Below, piece by piece: positions 18,214 through 24,783 of a stretch of 26,203 nt of DNA. The notes below the pieces were generated by a model. It saw nothing but the letters and a program-made list of their open reading frames with translations. It was not told the DNA's origin and did not search any database. Both the position numbers and the translations under genes were made by a program. Every line of letters begins with the position of its first letter. Position 1 is the stretch's first letter. The stretch lies in assembly GCA_021784975.1 (NCBI GenBank), contig JAJYGU010000004.1:1-26203 (forward strand). The letters run 5' to 3'. This stretch comes from Planctomycetota bacterium. GTDB taxonomy: Bacteria > Planctomycetota > Planctomycetia > Pirellulales > Thermoguttaceae.

Positions 18214-19899
18214 ATGGCCGTCAAGAAAGTGGTCAAGAAGCGTATTGGGGCGGGAGCGTTTTCGGGCGCTTCCAAGTCGCGGGAGCAGTCGCCGCTGCGT
18301 CCCAGGCATGTCGAGAAGAAGCCGCCCTGCGCGGATGCCTGCCCCAGCGGCAACCAGGTCCGCAAGTTCGTCACCCTGATCGCTCAGGCGGAGCGGCTGG
18401 GCAAGCCGCTAGAGCAAGCCCTCGAGGAGGCCTGGTACGTCTACACCGACACCAGCCCCTTCCCCGGCGTCTGCGGCCGCGTCTGCCCAGCCCTCTGCGA
18501 GACCCAGTGCAACCGCAAGGAACTCGACGGGGCAGTGAGCATCAACAAGGTTGAGCGGGCCGTCGGCGACTTCGGCATCGAAAAGGGCCTGCCGTTGAAG
18601 CGGCTTTCGGACGAGAAGCAGCCCGAGAAGGTCGCGGTCATCGGCGGCGGCCCCAGCGGCCTGTCCTGCGCCTATCAGTTGGCCCGCCGCGGCTACGGTG
18701 TAACCGTCTTCGAGGCCGCTCGAGCGGCCGGCGGGATGCTCCGCTGGGGCATCCCCGGCTATCGGCTCCCGGAAAAGCTGCTCGACGCCGAAATCCAAAA
18801 GATCGTCGACTTGGGCGTGGAGCTTCGCTGCGGCGTGAAGGCGGGCAAGGACATCAGCCTGGACGAACTGCGGCAGTCGTTCGACGCGGTCTACGTGGCC
18901 CTCGGCGCCCAGCAGGGAGTCCGCTTGGGCGTGGAAGGCGAGAACGCGCCGAACGTGTTCTCCGGGGTCGATTTCCTCAACCGCTTCCACCACGGCGAGA
19001 AGCTGGATTTGGGCAAGGACGTGGTGGTGATCGTGGTCGGCGGAGGCGATACGGCCATCGACGCCGCCCGCATCTGCCGCCGGCTGGGCGCCAACGTGAC
19101 TATCCTCTACCGGCGGACTATCGAGGAGATGCCGGCCATCCGCAAGGAAGTGGAAGAGGCCATGGAGGAGGGGATCAAGATCGAGTTCCTGGCCGCTCCC
19201 GTCGGCTTCAAGAAGGAAGGGGACCGGGTGACCGCCATGCGCTGCATCCGCATGGAACTGGGCGAGCCGGACGCCTCCGGCCGCCGCCGGCCGGTCCCGA
19301 TTGCCGGCTCGGAGTTCGAGATTCCCGCCAGCGCGATCATCTCGGCCATCAGTCAGAAACCCGATTTCGCCGGCTTCGAGCCGTTGATTGAGGGCAAGAA
19401 CTGGATTCAGACCGACGCCGAGGGCGCCACCAAGGTCGAGGGCGTCTGGGCCGGCGGCGACGTGACCCAATTGGACCTGGTCACCACCGCCATCGGCCAC
19501 GGCCGGCGGGCCGCCGAGGCGATCGACCGCAAGTTCCGCGGCACCAACAACAAGCCTGATGATAGCATGCCCGTGATCCGCGCCACTCGTATGCGGCTGG
19601 ACCACTACGAGAAGAAGCCCCGTGGCGAGCCAGCCGCCCTGGGCGTCGACCAGCGGCTGGGCGCGGTAGAATCCGAAGTCAACTTGGGGTTCACCCGCGA
19701 CCAGGTGATCGAGGAGTCGCGGCGCTGCATGAGCTGCGGCTACTGCTTCGACTGCGAGAAATGCTGGCTGTATTGCCAGGACCAGGCGATTGCCAAACCC
19801 ATGCAAAAAGGCGTGCTCTACACCTTTAAGCTGGAGAACTGCACCGGCTGCAAGAAGTGCGGGGACGAGTGCCCCTGCGGCTTTATCGACATGCTGTGA
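18214..19899 (+). CDS. dsrL: DsrL-type NAD(P)H oxidoreductase (GltD-like, Fe-S flavoprotein)
   Basis: The protein has 561 residues. The N-terminal Fe-S part has C39, C43 and further cysteines in CGRVCPALCETQC around residues 90-100, as in glutamate synthase small subunit. An FAD motif GGGPSG is at 144-149 and an NAD(P) motif GGGDTA at 275-280, followed by LYRRTIEEMPA, which in GltD goes with NADPH use. The C-terminal ferredoxin-like part has cysteines at 505/508/511/514/517/521 and at 543/546/549/553. DsrL links DsrAB to NAD(P)H; it is best known in sulfur oxidisers, but a second type occurs in sulfite or sulfur reducers. The ATG at 18214 is chosen with GAAGG five bases before. Shorter than the 650-residue Allochromatium protein. 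Confidence 0.87.
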   Translation: MAVKKVVKKRIGAGAFSGASKSREQSPLRPRHVEKKPPCADACPSGNQVRKFVTLIAQAERLGKPLEQALEEAWYVYTDTSPFPGVCGRVCPALCETQCNRKELDGAVSINKVERAVGDFGIEKGLPLKRLSDEKQPEKVAVIGGGPSGLSCAYQLARRGYGVTVFEAARAAGGMLRWGIPGYRLPEKLLDAEIQKIVDLGVELRCGVKAGKDISLDELRQSFDAVYVALGAQQGVRLGVEGENAPNVFSGVDFLNRFHHGEKLDLGKDVVVIVVGGGDTAIDAARICRRLGANVTILYRRTIEEMPAIRKEVEEAMEEGIKIEFLAAPVGFKKEGDRVTAMRCIRMELGEPDASGRRRPVPIAGSEFEIPASAIISAISQKPDFAGFEPLIEGKNWIQTDAEGATKVEGVWAGGDVTQLDLVTTAIGHGRRAAEAIDRKFRGTNNKPDDSMPVIRATRMRLDHYEKKPRGEPAALGVDQRLGAVESEVNLGFTRDQVIEESRRCMSCGYCFDCEKCWLYCQDQAIAKPMQKGVLYTFKLENCTGCKKCGDECPCGFIDML

Positions 19900-19903
19900 C
19901 CGT

Positions 19904-21586
19904 ATGACCATCCCTCGGATCCTCATCGCCGGGCTGCGTGGGGGCGGAGGCAAAACGCTGACCTCCCTGGCAGTCACGGCGGCCTGGAGGAAACGGGGCT
20001 GGAACGTGGCCCCTTTCAAGAAGGGACCGGACTACATCGACGCCGCTTGGCTGTCGATGGCGGCCGGCAGACCCTGCCGCAATCTCGACCTGTTCTTGAT
20101 GTCGCCCGCGACCATCGTGCGGTCCTTCGCCACGTGGGCCAGCGCGGGGACTGTCCCGATTTTTGGGACGGGCACCGTCGGGCACCGACGCGAAGCGTTG
20201 GTCGGCACGGTCGGTCACAAAAATGGGACTGTCCCCTTCTGCGTGCCCGACGTGGCCCTGATCGAGGGCAACCGGGGGCTTTACGACGGCATGGACGCCC
20301 GCGGCACTTGCAGCACGGCCGAGTTGGCCAAGCTGCTGCACTGCCCAGTAGTTCTTACCGTCGATTGCGTCAAGTCTACGCGGACGGTGGCCGCCTGCGT
20401 GTTAGGCTGCCAGCGTGCCGATCCCGAGGTGTCGATTCAGGGGGTGATTCTCAACCAGACCGCGGGACCTCGGCACGAGTCGGTGCTCCGCGACGCCATC
20501 GCCGAGATGTGCGGCTTGCCGGTTTTGGGGGCCGTCCCTCGCCTCGCCGACGAGATCTTCCCCGAACGGCATTTAGGGCTGGTTCCGCCCCAAGAGCATG
20601 ACCACGTGGCCCGAGCGATCGAGCGGGTGGCTGAGTTGGGGGAGCAATACCTGGATTTGCAGGCCCTGGAGCGCATTGCCCACCAGGCACCGGCCGTGAC
20701 AGGGGTTGGGGATTGGGGATTGGGGATTGGAGACCAGTGTCAACTCGCGAACTCCAATCCCCAATCTCCAATCGCTCATCCCTCATCCCTCATCCCTCGT
20801 CCCTCCGAAGCGGCCCGCATCGGCGTCTTCCGCGACGCGGCCTTCCAATTCTATTACCCGGAAAACCTGGAGGCCCTGATTCGTGAGGGCGCCCGGCTGG
20901 TCGAGATTTCCCCTATGACGGATAGGGAATTGCCGGAAGTCGACGCCCTTTACCTCGGGGGCGGCTTTCCCGAAACGTCGGCCCCAGTCCTGGCCGAGAA
21001 CCAATCGTTCCTCCGCTCGTTGCGGCAGTTGATCGAGAGGGGGTTGCCGGTGTATGCTGAATGTGGCGGTGCGGTATACTTGGGGCGGACGCTAACCTTT
21101 CATGACCACCGGTATCCGATGGCCGGAGTTCTGCCTGTGGATTTCGCCTTCGGGCTCAAACCGCAGGGACACGGATACGCCGTGCTGAAGACCGTAGAAA
21201 GCAATCCCTTCTATCCCGTCGGTGAGCCATTGCGCGGACATGAGTTCCACTACACGTACATTCAGCCCGCCCAGGCCGAAGGGCTCACCTTCGCCTTCCG
21301 CGTTGTACGCGGACACGGATTCGACGGCCAACACGACGGGCTGTGCCACCGCAACGTGCTGGCCTCGTACATGCACGTCCATGCCCTGGGGATCGGCTCG
21401 TGGGCGCCGTCGCTGGTTCGGGCGGCGGTCGAGTTCCGATCCACTTCGGCAACCGAGGGCTGCCCGGCGGACACTGCCATCCCAGTTTGTGCCCAAGGGG
21501 ACAGGCACATTTTTCGGCCGTCAGGCGTTTGCAAGGAAGACGACGAACCTGGCCGAAAAATGAGCCAGTCCCCGGCTGCCTCCTAG
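19904..21586 (+). CDS. dsrN: DsrN, siroheme amidase (CbiA/cobyrinate a,c-diamide synthase-like), with three in-frame repeat insertions
   Basis: DsrN is a CbiA-family amidotransferase thought to amidate the siroheme of DsrAB. The N-terminal ATPase part shows LRGGGGKTLTSLAV (P-loop) at about residues 10-23 and FKKGPDYID at about 38-46. EGNRGLYDGMD and the GTCSTAELAK segment follow. The C-terminal glutaminase part has the nucleophile in YAECGGAVYL and the final HRNVLASYMHVH. Length is 560 residues, about 100 over the usual size. The excess is explained by three repeats: residues about 81-113, about 267-300 in the interdomain linker, and the last 29 residues. All leave the frame open. It follows dsrL by four bases. 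The ATG at 19904 has no clear ribosome site. Function is probably kept, but unproven. Confidence 0.88.
   Translation: MTIPRILIAGLRGGGGKTLTSLAVTAAWRKRGWNVAPFKKGPDYIDAAWLSMAAGRPCRNLDLFLMSPATIVRSFATWASAGTVPIFGTGTVGHRREALVGTVGHKNGTVPFCVPDVALIEGNRGLYDGMDARGTCSTAELAKLLHCPVVLTVDCVKSTRTVAACVLGCQRADPEVSIQGVILNQTAGPRHESVLRDAIAEMCGLPVLGAVPRLADEIFPERHLGLVPPQEHDHVARAIERVAELGEQYLDLQALERIAHQAPAVTGVGDWGLGIGDQCQLANSNPQSPIAHPSSLIPRPSEAARIGVFRDAAFQFYYPENLEALIREGARLVEISPMTDRELPEVDALYLGGGFPETSAPVLAENQSFLRSLRQLIERGLPVYAECGGAVYLGRTLTFHDHRYPMAGVLPVDFAFGLKPQGHGYAVLKTVESNPFYPVGEPLRGHEFHYTYIQPAQAEGLTFAFRVVRGHGFDGQHDGLCHRNVLASYMHVHALGIGSWAPSLVRAAVEFRSTSATEGCPADTAIPVCAQGDRHIFRPSGVCKEDDEPGRKMSQSPAAS
20146..20236. repeat. 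Palindromic repeat, family B copy 2, inside dsrN
   Basis: The left arm GGGGACTGTCCCGATTTTTG is at 20146-20165 and the right arm CAAAAATGGGACTGTCCCC at 20218-20236. Between them lies a second, weaker palindrome around GCACCGACGCGAAGCG. It encodes the DsrN stretch with GTVPIFG and KNGTVPFC, which interrupts the conserved ATPase domain before VALIEGNRG. Confidence 0.9.
20702..20803. repeat. Composite repeat inside dsrN: G-rich/C-rich inverted repeat plus 7-bp tandem array
   Basis: A 22-base arm at 20711-20732 built of GGGGATT units is matched by its inverted copy at 20752-20773 with one mismatch. Directly after, TCATCCC occurs three times and TCGTCCC once in tandem at 20776-20803. The element lies in the linker between the two DsrN domains and encodes the stretch with GDWGLGIGDQ and PQSPIAHPSSLIPRPS. 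Confidence 0.9.
21497..21573. repeat. Palindromic repeat, family A copy 2, at the 3' end of dsrN
   Basis: The left arm starts GGGGACAGGCACATTTTT at 21497 and runs to 21519; the right arm at 21551-21573 ends AATGAGCCAGTCCCC. Same orientation as the copy at 2804-2880. It encodes the last DsrN residues, beginning GDRHIFRP and ending near KMSQSPAAS. Confidence 0.92.
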
Positions 21587-21600
21587 GAGAAATCGAATAC

Positions 21601-22146
21601 ATGCCAAAAACAACTGCTGAGCGAGTGCGGATCGGACGGAGCAGCCTGCGGCTGATCCGCGGCGATATCACCGAGTTGGACGTGGATGCCTTCGTCTACT
21701 ACGCCCGGCACGACCTGACGCTGGGGAGCGGCTTCGGGACCGCCATCTCGCAACGCGGCGGTCCGGCGATTCAGAAAGAGCTGAGCCAACTGGGCCCTTT
21801 GGAGACCGGGCAGGCGGTGGCTACCGGCGCGGGCAAGCTGAAGGCCGGTTGCATCATCCACGCCGTCGGCCCGCGGTTCAACGAGGCCGACACCGCCGGC
21901 AAACTGCGGCGAACCGTGCTGGCGGCGCTGACGGTCGCCGAGGAGAAAGGCGTCAAGCGGATCGCCCTGCCGCCGATGGGGGCCGGGTTTTATGCCGTGC
22001 CGCTGGACCTCTGCGCCCGCGTCATGGTCGAAACGTTTCAAGAGTACCTGCAAGGCAGAACGGGCATCGAAGAGGTGGTGCTGTGCGTCATGGACCAGCG
22101 GGAGTTCGCCCCGTTTGCCGCCCGGCTCGCCTTGCAGGAGGCGTAA
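21601..22146 (+). CDS. Macro-domain protein
   Basis: The protein has 181 residues and is a single macro domain. The N-terminal IRGDITELDVDAFVYYA matches the family pattern GDIT..DVDAIVNAA, but the usual Asn-Ala is replaced by Tyr-Ala. LGSGFGTAISQRGG and HAVGPRF follow, then ALPPMGAGFYAVPLDLCARVM with the glycine loop. Macro domains bind ADP-ribose or related nucleotides; many hydrolyse ADP-ribose esters. The replaced asparagine may change catalysis. TAGGAGA lies ten bases before the ATG at 21601. It is flanked on both sides by family A repeats. No role in sulfate reduction is known to me; processing of nucleotide by-products such as those around APS/AMP is a guess. Confidence 0.88.
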   Translation: MPKTTAERVRIGRSSLRLIRGDITELDVDAFVYYARHDLTLGSGFGTAISQRGGPAIQKELSQLGPLETGQAVATGAGKLKAGCIIHAVGPRFNEADTAGKLRRTVLAALTVAEEKGVKRIALPPMGAGFYAVPLDLCARVMVETFQEYLQGRTGIEEVVLCVMDQREFAPFAARLALQEA

Positions 22147-22156
22147 GTGAAAGAAC

Positions 22157-22233
22157 GGGGACTGGCTCATTTTTCGGCCCGTTTGGCCCTGTTGTTGGCA
22201 TACGCGCGAAAGCCGAAAAATGTGCCCGTCCCC
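22157..22233. repeat. Palindromic repeat, family A copy 3, inverted
   Basis: The left arm begins GGGGACTGGCTCATTTTT at 22157, and the right arm ends AATGTGCCCGTCCCC at 22233. The arms are reversed in type compared with the copies at 2804 and 21497, so the element lies in the opposite orientation. It fills most of the 116-base gap after the macro-domain gene. Confidence 0.9.
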
Positions 22234-22262
22234 TTGGGCGTGTGTCACCCTGAGAGGTCAAT

Positions 22263-22940
22263 ATGAGCGAATTACTCCATTTCTGCGAACATAGACTCCA
22301 AGAAGTATCGTTGGTATTCATGGGGCTGGTCTATGTGACCCGGATCCTGTGGTTTCTGCATTTCAAGGCGGGCAAGGAGCGACAGGGGCAGACCGGGGCG
22401 CCCAGCACTACGCCGGCCAAGGGAATCCTCTACTCCTGGGCGATCATCGCTATGCCCTGGGCCATGGAGAGCACCCGGACGAAGCCGTTGCTGTACGCGC
22501 AGTTCGTCGTCTTCCACCTGGGAGTGGCCGCCGCCATCACCCTGTCGTTCATTATTCCTTACGCTCCGGGATTGCTGGAAAACCGCCTGCTGGTCTGGGC
22601 GATTCAAGGCATCACCGCCGCCGCCTGCGCAGTGGGATTGATCCGGATGGCACGCCGTGCCGGCAGCCGTTACATGCGGGCAATCAGCTCGCCGGACGAT
22701 TATTTCTCGTTGGCCTTGCTGATCGTCTGGCTGTTCTTTGCGGTGTTGGCGGCCCCCAACCAGACGAGCCCCGAGTGGCGGCTGTTGGCGTTCTTCATCC
22801 TGACCGCGTTCTTCCTGGTCTACGTCCCCTTCAGCAAGATTTCCCATTACTTGTACTATCCGTTTACCCGCTACTATTTTGGAAAGAGCATGGGCTACCG
22901 GGGAGTCTATCCACTCCAGCGGAGCGTCAAGTCCCATTGA
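22263..22940 (+). CDS. NarI-like haem b membrane subunit (TmcC/HmcE/DsrM-like)
   Basis: The protein has 225 residues with about five hydrophobic helices, near residues 12-33, 78-100, 107-128, 146-165 and 172-193. Histidines within or at the ends of helices, H33, H86 (VVFHLGVA) and the one in KISHYLYYP near 194, suit b-type haem ligation. The YVPFSKISHYLYYPFTRYYFG ending is typical of HdrE/NarI-related anchors. It pairs with the CCG-domain protein encoded next, as in Tmc, Hmc and DsrMK complexes. GAGAGG lies six bases before the ATG. It should take part in quinone or periplasmic electron exchange. The exact complex is uncertain, because no multihaem cytochrome gene is seen in the window. Confidence 0.85.
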   Translation: MSELLHFCEHRLQEVSLVFMGLVYVTRILWFLHFKAGKERQGQTGAPSTTPAKGILYSWAIIAMPWAMESTRTKPLLYAQFVVFHLGVAAAITLSFIIPYAPGLLENRLLVWAIQGITAAACAVGLIRMARRAGSRYMRAISSPDDYFSLALLIVWLFFAVLAAPNQTSPEWRLLAFFILTAFFLVYVPFSKISHYLYYPFTRYYFGKSMGYRGVYPLQRSVKSH

Positions 22941-22985
22941 ACCTGATCGCATGATCCTGGCACCATCGAATGACGGAGATAGCTG

Positions 22986-24752
22986 ATGAGCTCGAAGAAC
23001 CACCGATCCCATAACGCCCAAGAGGTTCTCAGTCGGCTAGGCAAGAAGCTGAGCCGGCAGATCGCCGGTTCGATGGTGGCCTGTGTCCATTGCGGCATGT
23101 GCACCAACTCCTGCCACTACGTGCTGGCCAACCCTGGCGATCCGACCTACGCCCCGGCCTACAAGGCCGATCGGATCCGCAAGCTCTTCAAGCGTCACTA
23201 CGACTGGACCGGCCGGGTCTTCCCCTGGTGGGTCAAGGCGGGCAGCGTCTTCAGCGACGAGGATCTCGAAGAACTCAAAGACACCGTCTTCGGCAAGTGC
23301 ACCAACTGCCGCCGCTGCTCGGTGAACTGCCCGATGGGCGTCGATCTGGCCACCTTCAACCGCATGGCCCGCGGGCTGCTGGTCTCGGTGGGCATCATGC
23401 CCGAGGGCGTGGCCGTGGTCAGCAAGGACCAGTGGGAGATCGGCAACCAGATGGGCGTGCTCAAGGAAGACTACCTCGACACGCTCGATTGGATGAGCGA
23501 AGAGCTCCAGGCCGAGTTGGACGATCCGGCGGTGGCCATTCCCGTGGACAAGCCGGACTGCGAGATCGTCTACTCGATCAATCCCCGCGAGGTGAAGTAC
23601 GACCCGCGGACCATCTCCGACGCGGCCAAGATCTTCTATTTCGCCGGAGAGAACTGGACCATGCCCAGCGAGGGCTGGGACATGACCAATTTCGGGCTGT
23701 TTTCCGGCGACGACGACTTGGGCGGGGCGGTGGCCCGCAGGCTGTTCGAGAAGGTCAGCGAGCTCCGCGGCAAGAAGCTGGTGATCTCGGAATGCGGCCA
23801 CGGCTACCGTTCCACCCGCTGCGAAGGTCCGAACTGGGCGAAGTTCGACGTGCCCTTCGAGATGGAAAGCTCGATCATCACCATGCTCCGCTACCTCAAG
23901 GAGGGCCGGATCCACGTGGACAAGACCCGCAACAGCGAGCCGGTCACCTTCCACGACTCCTGCAACAACGCCCGGAGCTGCGGCATGTTCGAGGAACCCC
24001 GCGAGCTGTTGCGGCTGGTGACCACCGACTTCCGCGAGATGTACCCGAACCGGGCCGAAAACTTCTGCTGCACCGGCGGGGGCGGGGCCATGAGCATGTC
24101 CGAGTACACGCCCCGCCGGCTGAAGTCCGCCGTGGTCAAGGCCAACCAGCTCAAGGCCACCGGCGCCAAGGTGGTGGTCACCTCCTGCCACAACTGCGTC
24201 GATGGCCTCAACGACTTGATCCGCCATTACAAGCTGGACATGCGGGTGACGCAACTGGTTAACCTGGTGGCGAACGCCCTGGTCGTGCCGGCAAGAGTGG
24301 CGGTCCCGGCCGGCGGACCGCCCGAGATCCCCGGCGAAGCCGTGGAAGCATTTGCCGCCGAGCGCCCCGTGCTGGCCGATCGGACGATCGTGGTGGCCGA
24401 CGACGAGCCGGACCAGGTGACCTTGCTGGCGACCATCTTCGAGGACCACGGGGCCACCGTCTATCGGGCCTATAGCGGCGACGAGGCCCTGGAAGCGGCG
24501 CGAAGCCGAAAGCCCGATCTGCTCACCCTCGACTTGGCCATGCCGGGCAGGCCGGCCGCCGAGGTGTTCGAGATGCTCCGCAAGGACGCCGGGCTGGTCG
24601 ATCTGAAAATCTGCGTGAGATCGGAACGTCCCGAGCTGCGGCAAACGATTTACGAGCAGGCCGTCCGGCCCCCCGAGGGCTACCTGGACAAACCGGTCGA
24701 CGAGCAGAGTCTGCTGCGATCGGTCCGCAAGATCCTGGAGTTGGCACACTAA
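22986..24752 (+). CDS. CCG-domain iron-sulfur protein (HdrD/TmcB/HmcF-like) fused to a response-regulator receiver domain
   Basis: The protein has 588 residues in two parts. Residues 1-430 resemble DsrK/TmcB/HmcF: ferredoxin cysteines at 33/36/39/43 and 105/108/111/115; then CCG-type motifs with HDSCNNAR (C326), FCCTGGGG (C361, C362) and SCHNC (C401, C404), fitting a noncubane cluster. A linker rich in Pro, Ala and Val follows. Residues about 466-585 form a receiver domain: acidic residues D472, D473 and E474, phospho-acceptor D516 in LTLDLAMPG, and K569 in YLDKP, all in place. The usual Thr/Ser is less clear (CVRSE). The continuous frame, with no stop between, and the fused linker argue against a sequencing artefact. 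It sits after a NarI-like anchor and before a histidine kinase. Confidence 0.9.
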   Translation: MSSKNHRSHNAQEVLSRLGKKLSRQIAGSMVACVHCGMCTNSCHYVLANPGDPTYAPAYKADRIRKLFKRHYDWTGRVFPWWVKAGSVFSDEDLEELKDTVFGKCTNCRRCSVNCPMGVDLATFNRMARGLLVSVGIMPEGVAVVSKDQWEIGNQMGVLKEDYLDTLDWMSEELQAELDDPAVAIPVDKPDCEIVYSINPREVKYDPRTISDAAKIFYFAGENWTMPSEGWDMTNFGLFSGDDDLGGAVARRLFEKVSELRGKKLVISECGHGYRSTRCEGPNWAKFDVPFEMESSIITMLRYLKEGRIHVDKTRNSEPVTFHDSCNNARSCGMFEEPRELLRLVTTDFREMYPNRAENFCCTGGGGAMSMSEYTPRRLKSAVVKANQLKATGAKVVVTSCHNCVDGLNDLIRHYKLDMRVTQLVNLVANALVVPARVAVPAGGPPEIPGEAVEAFAAERPVLADRTIVVADDEPDQVTLLATIFEDHGATVYRAYSGDEALEAARSRKPDLLTLDLAMPGRPAAEVFEMLRKDAGLVDLKICVRSERPELRQTIYEQAVRPPEGYLDKPVDEQSLLRSVRKILELAH

Positions 24753-24783
24753 CAAGTGTACAAAATGCCGGCGGAGGTGCGCG

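Noticed and set aside
20776..20803. CRISPR-like array from TCATCCC repeats
   Set aside because: Units are 7 bases in direct tandem with no spacers, so this is a simple tandem repeat.
23037..24755. Long minus-strand frame opposite the CCG-REC fusion
   Set aside because: Same reason: an antisense shadow of a gene with clear cysteine and receiver motifs, and no ribosome site or motif of its own.
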